Assembly: GCF_013359775.1 (NCBI RefSeq) | Contig: NZ_JABMCI010000070.1 | Location: 62,001-126,000, forward strand | Length of the DNA: 64,000 nucleotides | DNA from: Cellulomonas humilata | GTDB lineage: Bacteria; Actinomycetota; Actinomycetes; Actinomycetales; Cellulomonadaceae | Direction: 5' to 3' | Shown here: in pieces, positions 45,472 through 54,324 of the stretch | Layout of the letters: every line of letters begins with the position of its first letter | Position numbering within the stretch: the stretch's first letter is position 1 | Program-made: the position numbers and the translations under genes | Notes under the pieces: model-generated | The model's database searches: none | What the model saw: only the letters and a program-made list of their open reading frames with translations | What the model was told of the DNA's origin: nothing

Positions 45472-46179
45472 ATGCATGCGACATGGGAGTTCGCGACCGT
45501 CGACGACGGCCGCGCCCGATGGGATTGGCGTGATGGGCCGCCGGAGATCAAGTCGCTGGTACCGGTGCGATATCCGAGCTCTCGAGCGCGTTCGAGGCAC
45601 GTACCGGCAAGAGCGTTCTGTATGGCCACCGGCGGCTACGTGCTGGCCGAGTCAGGGCTTGAGCATGACCTTGTGCGTCTGCTCGACCGGAGCCGGGCTA
45701 CGGCATGGTTGGTCGCACAACCCGCCCGCCTGAGGTTCGAGATCGAGTCGCGCTGCCCACTGACTCACATTCCGGATCTCGTCTCGATGACGGTGGATGG
45801 GACGGCCACCATTTGGGACTGCCGTGCCGAAGAACGACAAGACGACGACTTCCGCGCGAAGTCAGCGCTAACCAGGGTCGCCTGCGCTGTAGTCGGGTGG
45901 CGCTACGAGGTGTTCGTCGGCCAGCCGATGGTTGAGCGGCTCAATGAGCGCTGGCTGGGTGGCTTTCGCCGACCGCGGCTGTGGCACGAGCGCCAGCGAG
46001 TGATTCTGCTAGCTACGGCCCGGGACGGGACGACCCTCGGTGACCTCCTAGATCTGGACGATGGCTCGGGAGAGCTGATCTCGACCGCCTGGCACTTGCT
46101 CTGGACCGGTGAGCTGAAGTGCAACCTGGCTGGTGCGCTGCGCCGCGAGACGGCAGTTGCGGCGCGTTCCGATGGTTGA
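45472..46179 (+). CDS. tnsA: TnsA-like transposon endonuclease
   Basis: A 235-aa protein with the TnsA nuclease order: ESGLEHDLVRLLDR (E64), THIPDLVSM (D102) and IWDCRAEE (D116-x-R118), then a helix with FRAKSALTRVACAVVGW. TnsA makes the 5' cuts that free Tn7-type elements so they move by cut-and-paste. The last catalytic position, lysine in Tn7 TnsA, is arginine here, so cutting activity may be altered. The first of two nearby ATGs was used. Its stop lies inside the start region of tnsB (8-bp overlap). It opens the six-gene operon. Confidence 0.85.
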   Translation: MHATWEFATVDDGRARWDWRDGPPEIKSLVPVRYPSSRARSRHVPARAFCMATGGYVLAESGLEHDLVRLLDRSRATAWLVAQPARLRFEIESRCPLTHIPDLVSMTVDGTATIWDCRAEERQDDDFRAKSALTRVACAVVGWRYEVFVGQPMVERLNERWLGGFRRPRLWHERQRVILLATARDGTTLGDLLDLDDGSGELISTAWHLLWTGELKCNLAGALRRETAVAARSDG

Positions 46180-48352
46180 TCGGGTGGTGCTGGAGATCGG
46201 CCGCACGGTCCTCGTGGACGACGGCCCAGCGGTGGTGACGTCCTTGCACGTCGCGGGGGTCACGGTCCGCGTGCTCGACGGCTCGTCTCGCGTCGTTGAG
46301 TGGCCAGACCTTGATCAGTTGCGCGAGCCCAATCGCGCCGACGCGGGCGCCGTGATTCGCAGACTGCAGCCTTTGTGGTCGTGCATGTCCGAGGCGGGGA
46401 AGGAGACCACACTCGATCGGCTCGAAGTCGTTCTGGAGATCGTTACCGGCTTCCGGCGCGGCCACGCCGAGCTTGCGGACGGGGGTGAGCCCCGCGAGCC
46501 GTTCGGGCCAGCGTGGGGTGTCAGCCTCACGACGCGGTGCACACGCATGGCTGCACTCCTGACAGACGAGCTCCAGAACGATCGTGGGCACAGACGCCGC
46601 CTCGATGCGGGCAGCTCTCGGCGAACCTCCGTCTCGGCCAGCACGGTCTACAACTGGGTGGTCCGGTGGCGCCAGGACGGACTGGTCGGACTCGTGGACG
46701 CTCGCCAGTTGCGCGGCAGGGTGCCGTTCGATGTCGTGCTTTCGACCGAGTTCCGCAGCGCAGCCGCGCTGGTCGTCGGCCAGCTCGACGGCTCGACTTC
46801 GACTGTCAACATCGACGAACTCATGCGGCGGATCAGAGTTCGCATGCTCGCCGTTGGTCTTGACGAGCCTGTCCCGCAGCGGGCATCGCTGCAGTACCTG
46901 AGCCAGCTCATGCGCGAACGCGGCCATACGACTCGCTCTCAGCGCACGCGGTCGTTGCGGGGCACGACGGGGTACTCGCATGTGCCGGTCGTGAGGATCG
47001 GCGAGGTCGTGGCGATCGACGCGACCCGCGCGGACGTCCTGGTCTACGACGAACGCTCGGGCAAGCCGATCAGCGTCGAGATCCTCACCGCGATCGACGT
47101 CGCGTCACGGGTCGTGCTCGCACTGCGCGTCGTCGCACGCAGCGCCGACTCGGTCGATGCGAGCCTCCTGATGTACGACGTGATGCGGCCGATGTCGCAG
47201 CTCGTTGAGGGGACGACCTACCGCGACTGGCGCTGGGCAGGCATCCCGGAAGGTATCGCTCCGCCCTTCACCCCTGCTGTGTGGAACTCGCTCGAGGACG
47301 CGACGCTGCAGGGCGAGCACCCGATCCCGGGTCTGACGCCTGACGCGATCCGCTCGGATCACGGCTCAATCTTCGTCAGTGCGGCGTTTGAGGACGTACT
47401 GCGAAAGTTCCAGATCGACCTGCTCCTCTCGCGCGGGAAGCGGCCGACGGACAACGCACACGTGGAGCGATGGCACGAGACCCTGCAACGCGCAGTGCAG
47501 CAACTACCCGGCTACAAGGGCCGCAACCCATCGCAGCGCGGCTCGGCGACCGGCCGCATCGATGCCGGCGCGATCGAGCCGCTCGTCACCGCCACAGAGC
47601 TGCAGCGGCACCTGCGAGCGTTCGTGGCGCTCGACTACCACCGAACGTGGCACCAAGGCCTGGTCTACCCGGGCGTGGAGCTCGAGCGCCTGACACCGCT
47701 ATCGCTGTTCGATGCGCTCCACGCTGTCACCGGTCGCATCCACGTCCCGCAGGATCCGGACCTTCTCTACGAGTTCTTGCCGGTGCGGTGGGGAACCGTC
47801 GGTGGTTCCGGTGTCGAGTTCCACAACCTCACCTACGACGCCCCAGTCCTTGACGGTTTCAGGGCCGTTCGCAGCGGAGAGTTCCGACGCCAAGACTCTG
47901 CGGTGCCGTTCTTCTACGACCCGCACGATGTCTCTCGGATCTGGTTCCGCGATCCGGCTACAGGCACGGTCGTCGAAGTGCCGTGGCGCGGTGCGCACTT
48001 GCTGTCGGCGCCGATGACTGACGCCACCCGCGACAGGGCGATCGGGCGCATTCGCGCACAGCGCGGTGCGGGGATGTTGAAGCGTGGCGCGGCGACCGAA
48101 CTGATCGCGCGCGAGCTCGGCGCTCTGAGTACCAACGCGGGACTCAAGGAATGGCGAGCGCAGCTCGCGGCAGCGCAGCTGCGGGTCGAGCAGTCCCGGC
48201 GGGACCACGACGAAGCGCAAGCCGCGATCGCGGAGGCCGCCAGCCTCGATAACCCGGCACCGGGGACGTCCGACTTCGTCGCTCTACCGGAGGACTCGGC
48301 TGGCCTGTCGGTCTACCGCGACGACGAGTGGCCCGACCTGAGGGAGTTGTGA
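46172..48352 (+). CDS. tnsB: TnsB-like DDE transposase
   Basis: A 726-aa transposase of the TnsB/MuA/Tn552 class. Helix-turn-helix regions (ASTVYNWVVRWRQDGLVGLV) are followed by an RNase-H core with VVAIDATRADVLV (D283), IRSDHGSIF (D396) and DNAHVERWHETL (E432), the D-to-E spacing of 36 being typical, and then a Mu-type beta-barrel with a charged C-terminal helix that would contact TnsC. It binds the end repeats and joins 3' ends to the target. ATG 46172 overlaps the tnsA stop; a longer in-frame reading from 46133 is possible but lies inside tnsA. Confidence 0.95.
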   Translation: MVDRVVLEIGRTVLVDDGPAVVTSLHVAGVTVRVLDGSSRVVEWPDLDQLREPNRADAGAVIRRLQPLWSCMSEAGKETTLDRLEVVLEIVTGFRRGHAELADGGEPREPFGPAWGVSLTTRCTRMAALLTDELQNDRGHRRRLDAGSSRRTSVSASTVYNWVVRWRQDGLVGLVDARQLRGRVPFDVVLSTEFRSAAALVVGQLDGSTSTVNIDELMRRIRVRMLAVGLDEPVPQRASLQYLSQLMRERGHTTRSQRTRSLRGTTGYSHVPVVRIGEVVAIDATRADVLVYDERSGKPISVEILTAIDVASRVVLALRVVARSADSVDASLLMYDVMRPMSQLVEGTTYRDWRWAGIPEGIAPPFTPAVWNSLEDATLQGEHPIPGLTPDAIRSDHGSIFVSAAFEDVLRKFQIDLLLSRGKRPTDNAHVERWHETLQRAVQQLPGYKGRNPSQRGSATGRIDAGAIEPLVTATELQRHLRAFVALDYHRTWHQGLVYPGVELERLTPLSLFDALHAVTGRIHVPQDPDLLYEFLPVRWGTVGGSGVEFHNLTYDAPVLDGFRAVRSGEFRRQDSAVPFFYDPHDVSRIWFRDPATGTVVEVPWRGAHLLSAPMTDATRDRAIGRIRAQRGAGMLKRGAATELIARELGALSTNAGLKEWRAQLAAAQLRVEQSRRDHDEAQAAIAEAASLDNPAPGTSDFVALPEDSAGLSVYRDDEWPDLREL

Positions 48353-49420
48353 GTGGACGCGAACATGTGGCATCGGCATGCCCGGGCTCAACAGCCGGCA
48401 CCCCCCGAGAAGCTCTCTCTGATCGATCTTCACGCACTGTCCTCGGCCGAACGCGCTGCGCACCTGTGCGCCCTTCGGGACTGGTTGGCGGCATCCCAGT
48501 TTCCGACCGCGGACGCCCGACGGGTGGCGGCAACCATGTGGAACGTCGTGACGACGAATTCGAACAGCGGGCCGGGCGCGAAGACAATCGTCGCGGTCAA
48601 CGCGCCGAACACGATCGGCAAGTCCACAGCGGTTAGGGCCTGGGCGCACGAGGCCTACCGGCAATGGGTCGGCCCGCGCATCAGCGAGGCACGACTGCCC
48701 AGCTGGTCGCCGGAGCCCGGCGTGCACGCACACGAGGTTCCTGTCGCGTGGATCAACCTGCAATCGGCTGCGCGGATCCGCGACTTCAACGCGCAGATCC
48801 TGACCTACTTCGGGTACCCGACCGACGGACCGATCAGGTCTCTCTCGACGCGCATCGCGGGCGCCATAGGCCGCCACCGCGTGCGCGTCCTTGTCGTCGA
48901 CGACGTCCACCTGCTCGACACCAGGTTTAAGGACGGCCGTGAGGTCCTCGACCACCTCAAGCACGTCAACACCGAGCTCGGGGAGCGGGGCGCGACGATG
49001 GTCCTGATCGGCGCCAACCTGCACGACAGCCCGATCCTGGCCGACCCGCAGATCGCCGGCCGGCTCCAGGCGTTGGAGATGGTGCCGTTCGCCGTGGACA
49101 CCCTCGAGGAGAAGCGGGCCTGGCAAGAGTTCCTCGTCGACGTCGAGCAACAGCTGCTGCCCTACCTGCCGGCGGCTTCGGACGGGCTACTGGCCAAGAC
49201 CCACGTGTCGCGGATCTGGCGCCGCACCCAAGGCTTCGTCGGGGACGTGTCGGCGCTGCTGCGCGGCGCGGTCGACGCCGCGGCGATCGACGGCACATGG
49301 ACCCTTCATCCCAGCCATCTGGACGGCGTCGGACTCTCGCGACGCGCCACCCTCCACGAGCAGTCGCTGGGGAGCCGACGTCCTGGATCTATAGCGCCAA
49401 AGAGACGGGACACCCAGTGA
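48353..49420 (+). CDS. tnsC: TnsC-like AAA+ transposition ATPase
   Basis: A 355-aa ATPase. Walker A reads NAPNTIGKST (residues 83-92) and Walker B VLVVDDVHLL (179-188), followed by ATMVLIGANL (sensor 1) and a C-terminal AAA lid. TnsC/TniB proteins link the target selector TniQ to the transposase and give target immunity. The first glycine of the usual P-loop is alanine, a modest change. GTG 48353 starts directly after the tnsB stop, and the gene ends in a 4-bp overlap with tniQ. Confidence 0.92.
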   Translation: MDANMWHRHARAQQPAPPEKLSLIDLHALSSAERAAHLCALRDWLAASQFPTADARRVAATMWNVVTTNSNSGPGAKTIVAVNAPNTIGKSTAVRAWAHEAYRQWVGPRISEARLPSWSPEPGVHAHEVPVAWINLQSAARIRDFNAQILTYFGYPTDGPIRSLSTRIAGAIGRHRVRVLVVDDVHLLDTRFKDGREVLDHLKHVNTELGERGATMVLIGANLHDSPILADPQIAGRLQALEMVPFAVDTLEEKRAWQEFLVDVEQQLLPYLPAASDGLLAKTHVSRIWRRTQGFVGDVSALLRGAVDAAAIDGTWTLHPSHLDGVGLSRRATLHEQSLGSRRPGSIAPKRRDTQ

Positions 49421-50940
49421 GTGGCCGGCGGTCTCTGCCCGTTCGCCTAGAACCAGTGCAGGGCGAAGCTCTCGCGTCACTGGTCGCACGCACCGCTCAG
49501 GCCAACGACCTCTCGGTCGGGGACCTGGTCGGACGCGGCACGCACCGATGGCGACTCCCAACAAGGCCGGCGATTGCCAGCGTGACCGAGTGGTCGCATC
49601 TGGATGTCGCTGAGGTGACTCAGATGACGCTGCGCGCTTATACGCACGGCGTGCGCGGGCGCGCCGACCGTCGTAGACCCCGGACGTGGCGGGTCGACGG
49701 TGCTGTTTGGGTGTGTCCGGTCTGCACCCCGAGCAGCGGGGCGTGGCTGCGGGACTGGGCGCTTGCGTGCCATCCGCTGTGCCTGGGCTGCAGCTCGTTG
49801 CTCGTCGACCGTCGGGACCTGAACTCCCGCCCGACGGTGCTGCACCCGGATCGTTCGGCGCTCGACGTCCAGCGGCGCATCTCCCGAGGTCTGACCTTGG
49901 CTAGAACCAACGGACGGGCGTCGATAGCGTGGCGGTCGACGTATCGGCTCGCGACGCTCGCCTCCTTGACCGCGGACGAGAGTTGGCCCCGACTGCCCGC
50001 TTGGGAGGCCGAGACTCGCGCCGGACTCGGGGCGCTCTATCGGAAGTGGCATGTCCGCCCACCGAAGAATCCGGCGCAGGCCGCATCGATCGTGTTCGAG
50101 GCTTGGCGGGCGGTCGAGTCGCCAGAGCGAGGACGCCGTCTCATCGCCGAGGGCTGGGAGCGAGTGCTCGCTCACCCTGACCCAACGGTGCGCGCGGTCG
50201 CGGACACCCCAGGGGTGCTCCCAGTGCGACCTCAACGAGTACGCCTCCCCAACCGCGACAGCTCCGCAGCCGACGCAGTGCTCGCTCACGTCATCCGGAC
50301 CGTGCGTCGCCTGCAGATGCAGGACGGCCTCGAGGCAGGGCACGTACCGGCCTGGTGCGTGACCGGAGACGAGATCGCTCCAGCCGAGTCCGACTGGGTC
50401 GAACGCGCGCACCTGGCCGTGATCCTGCACATCGTGTGCTCCGGCGGCTGGCACACGCACTGGACCGGGGAGCGCCGAGCCAAGACGGCCCTCCGTCTCG
50501 GCCAGATGCCGCCGAACCTGCCACTCGCTCTGTTACGCGACGGGCGGGCTCTCGCCAGTGAGTATGGCGATCTGCTCGTCGCCTGTGCGACCAACCTCGC
50601 CGATCGCGACCTCGTCGACTACGACCGGCGACGAGCCGCTCTCTGGCCGATGGTGCACCACGCCCGACTACCCCACGGAGCTGCGACCGGCGCGCTTCCT
50701 GAAGAAGTTCCAGACGGTTGCCTCGCTGACTGGCTCTGGATCCATCTGACCGGCGGGCCCGTCCCCGGGCGCCCGGGCCGCACCCGCGACGCCATAGTGC
50801 TGAACGACCGGATTGATCCCGAGACGCGCCTGCACCTCGTTCAGAGCGCCCTCGACGACATCGACGCGTTCGACCCTGCAGTCGTGACGCCGCTCGCTGA
50901 CGCCGGGGTCGGCGAATTGGAGTCGGAGGGCTGGCAATGA
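49417..50940 (+). CDS. tniQ: TniQ family target-selection protein 1
   Basis: A 507-aa protein. It opens with the TniQ pattern LPVRLEPVQGEALASLVAR and has a zinc site with C100, C103, C118, H119, C122 and C125 (WVCPVC then ACHPLCLGC). The C-terminal 350 residues are helical and unlike known domains. TniQ/TnsD proteins choose the target and recruit TnsC. The GTG start overlaps the tnsC stop (GTGA). A second tniQ follows two genes on, so one may see a fixed chromosomal site and the other mobile DNA, as TnsD-like and second TniQ proteins do elsewhere. Confidence 0.9.
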   Translation: MSGRRSLPVRLEPVQGEALASLVARTAQANDLSVGDLVGRGTHRWRLPTRPAIASVTEWSHLDVAEVTQMTLRAYTHGVRGRADRRRPRTWRVDGAVWVCPVCTPSSGAWLRDWALACHPLCLGCSSLLVDRRDLNSRPTVLHPDRSALDVQRRISRGLTLARTNGRASIAWRSTYRLATLASLTADESWPRLPAWEAETRAGLGALYRKWHVRPPKNPAQAASIVFEAWRAVESPERGRRLIAEGWERVLAHPDPTVRAVADTPGVLPVRPQRVRLPNRDSSAADAVLAHVIRTVRRLQMQDGLEAGHVPAWCVTGDEIAPAESDWVERAHLAVILHIVCSGGWHTHWTGERRAKTALRLGQMPPNLPLALLRDGRALASEYGDLLVACATNLADRDLVDYDRRRAALWPMVHHARLPHGAATGALPEEVPDGCLADWLWIHLTGGPVPGRPGRTRDAIVLNDRIDPETRLHLVQSALDDIDAFDPAVVTPLADAGVGELESEGWQ

Positions 50941-51236
50941 GCGAGAGAGACCGAGACGCGGTTGCGAGTGGCATGGCGATCACACTGCCCGACGGCGCCT
51001 GCAAGGAGCTCACCGTCGAATGGGCGCGATGGGAGGCGACGCGCCACGTCCCGACTCCCCAGCCCGAGCGGCAAGCCGCGGTCGACGCCGCGGCGGGTGT
51101 ATGCGGGACCTGCCAAGTCATCGATGAATGCCGAGAGCTTGCCGAGGTCTCCAGGTACACAGGCTTTGCCGCTGGGCTTCCGTACCGCAACGGCCGCCCC
51201 GGCTCGCGATCGACGAGCGGGGGCCGGTGGCGATGA
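50937..51236 (+). CDS. WhiB-like iron-sulfur protein inside the transposition operon
   Basis: A 99-aa protein with four cysteines spaced CX33CX2CX5C (C22, C56, C59, C65), as in Wbl proteins that hold a [4Fe-4S] cluster: DGACKEL, then VCGTCQVIDEC. The following GFAAGLPYRNGR occupies the place of the G[VI]WGG turn plus basic tail, but the tryptophan is missing. Wbl proteins are actinobacterial regulators that bind sigma factor or DNA and respond to redox or NO. It overlaps tniQ 1 (ATGA) and tniQ 2 (ATGA), so it is made with the transposition proteins. A role in control or target choice is inference. Confidence 0.88.
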   Translation: MSERDRDAVASGMAITLPDGACKELTVEWARWEATRHVPTPQPERQAAVDAAAGVCGTCQVIDECRELAEVSRYTGFAAGLPYRNGRPGSRSTSGGRWR

Positions 51237-52879
51237 CGATCGCGCTGCCGGTGTCGGTCGAGCCAGTCCGCGGCGAGGCGATCGACTCCTGGCTCGAACG
51301 GCTCGCCTACATGAACGGGTTGAGCACGGCCGACCTCATGCGAACGCTGACCGACTCAGCCGGCGGTAAGCCGCGGTTTCTGACCTTGGCGCCGGACCCG
51401 AGGGTCGTCGCGCGCCTCGCACGGCTCGGCGGCGTGCCGGCTGGAGCCGTGCGATCGATGACCCTCGCCGCGCACCCCGCGGCGGTCGACCTACATGGCC
51501 TTGATCCCGCCGACGGCGGGTCGTTCCGCGTGGTCGCCGCGCGCGGCTGGGTAAGCGGCCATGGGACGCAGCTGTGCCCAAGGTGCCTGGCCGCTGATCA
51601 CGTGTGGCGGCTCGTGTGGAGGCTGCCCATCGTCGCTGTCTGCGCGCAGCACTCGTGTCTCCTGGCGACTCGGTGCCCGGGGTGCCTTCGGCCCTTCCGT
51701 GACCAAGGGCACTCACCGCTGCGACCCAGCGGGTCAGGTCTGCAGTGCGGCAACCCTGTCGGCCACGGGCCCGCCCAGCACTGTCCCCACCTACTCACCG
51801 AGATCGTCTTCAGACCCGCTCCAGAACGAGCTGTGGCAACTCAGCAGCGCATCGATCGAGCCCTCAGCGGAGAGCATGTCCAGGTCGTCGGTGAGCAACA
51901 GGCCAATTCGGCGTACCTCACCAATCTACGGAGCCTGACGACGCTACTTCTCCACTTAGCCACGCAGGTAGACGCTCTTGCACTCGCCAGATGGCCGGTC
52001 CTTCTCCGAACAGGGGGCGACGCGCGAGCTCGCACCCGGGGCCCGCGATGGGGCATCAGCCCACCGCGCGACCCGTCGCTTCGCGCTGGCGCCATCAGTA
52101 CCGCAGACGAAATTCTGTCCGCGCCAGACGTCGATGCTTCGGCAGCAGCACTCGCGCCCTGGATAGAGCTGACTCCCGCCTCAAACGACGGCGCGCTCGG
52201 CTGGTTGGCCGACCGCACCGTCATGACGGCAACGCTGACGCGTCTGATCACCGCGACCCTTGCACCCCACCGCCGCCTGTCCCACCGCCTCGACAACTCC
52301 GGAGCGCCGATGAACGCCAGCACCCGAACGATCCCGCAGGTCATTCCCCAGGATCTCTTCGCTGAACACCTAACCGGGCTCATCGACAGCGGAGAGGTCA
52401 CCACGCGAGCGTTCGCATCGCTTTGCATCGCCCGCACACACGCGGACATCACAACCTGGGCAGTGGCCGCGGAAGCACTGGACCTGCCCGCGGCCGTTGG
52501 CACCCGAACAGCTCGAGCCTGCTCCGCGCGGATGACCGCGCACCGCGAGGTCTGGACGGCACGTCTCACGCTCGTTGCGGCAGCTCTGCCGCGACAGGAC
52601 TATCGCGTGCTCGAACAGAAGGTCCGCCACCGCACCCACATGTCCCGCTGGTACGAGGAATGGGCGCGACGCTACCGACCCGGCAGCCACTTCGAGGCCC
52701 GTCCCTACGCCCTGATCTGGCAGTGGATCCACGTCGCGCACGGGCACATCGACGCCGCGCCCGCCTGGAGCGGCCAGCAGACAGTCACGACGGAACGCGC
52801 CCGCTACCGGCAGTTCGAGAATTCACTCGACCGCTACCAGCAGCAAGGACTGGCAGCGGCGCTACACAAGCGGGCCTAG
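51233..52879 (+). CDS. tniQ: TniQ family target-selection protein 2 (TnsD-like)
   Basis: A 548-aa protein. It begins LPVSVEPVRGEAIDSWLERL, then has a zinc site with C115, C118, C137, H140, C148 and C151 (LCPRC, AVCAQHSCLL, RCPGC) and possibly a second cluster (QCGNPVGHGPAQHCPH). The C-terminal region includes helix-turn-helix-like segments (SGEVTTRAFASLCIARTHAD and ITTWAVAAEALDLP). Length and the extra C-terminal region resemble TnsD, which binds the attachment gene. The candidate target is the 3' end of dnaB. ATG 51233 overlaps the wbl stop. Confidence 0.9.
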   Translation: MTIALPVSVEPVRGEAIDSWLERLAYMNGLSTADLMRTLTDSAGGKPRFLTLAPDPRVVARLARLGGVPAGAVRSMTLAAHPAAVDLHGLDPADGGSFRVVAARGWVSGHGTQLCPRCLAADHVWRLVWRLPIVAVCAQHSCLLATRCPGCLRPFRDQGHSPLRPSGSGLQCGNPVGHGPAQHCPHLLTEIVFRPAPERAVATQQRIDRALSGEHVQVVGEQQANSAYLTNLRSLTTLLLHLATQVDALALARWPVLLRTGGDARARTRGPRWGISPPRDPSLRAGAISTADEILSAPDVDASAAALAPWIELTPASNDGALGWLADRTVMTATLTRLITATLAPHRRLSHRLDNSGAPMNASTRTIPQVIPQDLFAEHLTGLIDSGEVTTRAFASLCIARTHADITTWAVAAEALDLPAAVGTRTARACSARMTAHREVWTARLTLVAAALPRQDYRVLEQKVRHRTHMSRWYEEWARRYRPGSHFEARPYALIWQWIHVAHGHIDAAPAWSGQQTVTTERARYRQFENSLDRYQQQGLAAALHKRA

Positions 52880-52968
52880 CCTGTGAAGCAAGGAAGGGCG
52901 CCGCTACCAGTGGTTGCGGCCGACGTGCTCAGTGGAGCGACGACCACCATCTACCGAGGAGCCCTCGA

Positions 52969-53415
52969 CTAGCCAAGTCGAGCGACCACCGGATCTAGGG
53001 AGTCGCACAGAGTCGACAACTCGGCGACGAGACGTGGGTCGGAGTTCTCTGCGAACTGCAGGATGGCCCGAGCGCGAGCTATTGCGGCCGATGCCCGCTC
53101 GCGCTGTACCTCCACTGGAACGTCGTCGCCGCCAAGCGGTTCGTCATCACCACGACCGAACGCCCGCACGTCGTGCCGGGACCGCTGGGCGAGCCGCTCA
53201 AAGTGCTCGACCATCGCTTTGGCGCGCTTGTAGTCGCGATCGGCGAGTCGCCTACAAGTCTCGGAACAGTACTCGCGGCGGCGACCGCGCCCTCCACTGT
53301 GCCGGAACTCCTTCCTGCACTGCGGTCGAGCGCAGTAGTCGACCAGGTCGACTACTTCAACATCGTCGCCCAGGGGTTCATCGACGGGGCGAAGCCGTCC
53401 GACACTCTCGGTCAC
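52969..53415 (-). CDS. Small zinc-binding protein, tns-flanking copy 2
   Basis: A 148-aa protein with YCARPQCRKEF followed by a basic loop (RGRRREYCSETCRRLADRDY), a four-cysteine cluster, and two long helices. It is related to the protein at 44520-45113 in motif, order and strand. It faces tniQ 2 tail-to-tail. GTG 53415 is preferred; TTG 53430 is an alternative. Its function is unknown, but a DNA-binding helper or regulator of the element is possible. Confidence 0.72.
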   Translation of the reverse strand: MTESVGRLRPVDEPLGDDVEVVDLVDYCARPQCRKEFRHSGGRGRRREYCSETCRRLADRDYKRAKAMVEHFERLAQRSRHDVRAFGRGDDEPLGGDDVPVEVQRERASAAIARARAILQFAENSDPRLVAELSTLCDSLDPVVARLG

Positions 53416-53762
53416 GATCCCTCGTCTCAAGTCGCGCGCAAATAGTCGGGCTAGGTGGGCTCTACCTGCAGGTTCGTGGTTCGATTGAGGACATCGGGTA
53501 GAACTACCTCGATGTAGTTCGCGCGTTGAACACTACACGCGAACAGGAGGGTCGCGCATAACTGGCGCGATTACCGCGTGTCGCCACAAGAGTGTCGGCG
53601 TCCGGTGCTCTCATTGACGCGGGACCAACTGGCCCAACAAACAACGAACGCCCGGCTGGCAGGCCGGGCGTTCGAGGCACACGAGGTGTCGTGCAGGTTC
53701 TACCCCGGCATGACAACACCTCCACGTGCCGCACGCAAGCAGGCACGAGGGAGGTGAGAGAG
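53416..53762. other. Intergenic stretch with two hairpins
   Basis: No gene is seen. GAACTAC (53501-53507) pairs with GTAGTTC (53514-53520), a possible operator. CGAACGCCCGGC (53645-53656) pairs perfectly with GCCGGGCGTTCG (53663-53674) around TGGCAG, a strong terminator that would stop read-through into the next cargo genes. Confidence 0.75.
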
Positions 53763-53900
53763 ATGGCCCGGAACACCAAGCAAACAGGTGCCAAGGCTGC
53801 CAAGGCTGCCAGCAAGGTCCTGGCAAGCCCGAAGTCGTCGAAGGCGGCCAAGACCGCCGCAGCGTCCGCCCTGTCGCAGACCCCGAAGCGGGGTCGGTAA
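53763..53900 (+). CDS. Small basic Lys/Ala-rich protein
   Basis: A 45-aa protein, MARNTKQTGAKAAKAASKVL then ASPKSSKAAKTAAASALSQT, ending KRGR. It resembles a family of short conserved actinobacterial proteins and the tail of H1-like histones; it may bind nucleic acid. GGGAGGTG precedes the ATG. A DUF1508 gene follows 73 bp later. Confidence 0.65.
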   Translation: MARNTKQTGAKAAKAASKVLASPKSSKAAKTAAASALSQTPKRGR

Positions 53901-53973
53901 CCACCCGGTGGGTCGACGCCGCACGCAAGCGTCGACCCACCGGTCAACCATCCGCCGGTCGAAGGGAACGCAG

Positions 53974-54288
53974 ATGTACTTCAGTGTGGGGAAGAACACC
54001 GCCGGGCAAGACTCCTGGTGGCTGTACGCCAACAACAACGAGATGGTCGCCTGGGCCGGTGAGACGTTCGCGTCTGCCTACAACGCCCAGCGGGCCGCAG
54101 CGGCCTTCAAGGCAGCGGCTTCGAGCGCCAGGTACGACATCTACCAGGACTCCGGCGGCAACTGGCGGTGGCGGGCCTGGCGATCCTCCGACAGAGTCGC
54201 CTCCTCTGGAGAGAGCTTCTCGAGTAAGGGCGCCGCCGAGAAGGCTGCGGACAACGTCCGTCGCAACGCCGGGTCCGCCACCCTGTAA
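53974..54288 (+). CDS. DUF1508 (YegP-like) protein, two repeats
   Basis: A 104-aa protein made of two similar halves. The first is YFSVGKNTAGQDSWWLYANN then ETFASAYNAQRAA; the second is YDIYQDSGGNWRWRAWRSSD then ESFSSKGAAEKAADN. This tandem arrangement is that of YegP/DUF1508 proteins, small folds of unknown role. GAAGGGA precedes the ATG. A terminator follows 7 bp after its stop. Confidence 0.85.
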   Translation: MYFSVGKNTAGQDSWWLYANNNEMVAWAGETFASAYNAQRAAAAFKAAASSARYDIYQDSGGNWRWRAWRSSDRVASSGESFSSKGAAEKAADNVRRNAGSATL

Positions 54289-54295
54289 GGCTGAG

Positions 54296-54324
54296 GGTGG
54301 GGCGGGAGAGTGCGCCGCCCCACC
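54296..54324 (+). terminator. Terminator after the DUF1508 gene
   Basis: GGTGGGGCGG (54296-54305) pairs perfectly with CCGCCCCACC (54315-54324). The stretch from here to 54645 holds no gene that I can support. Confidence 0.82.
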
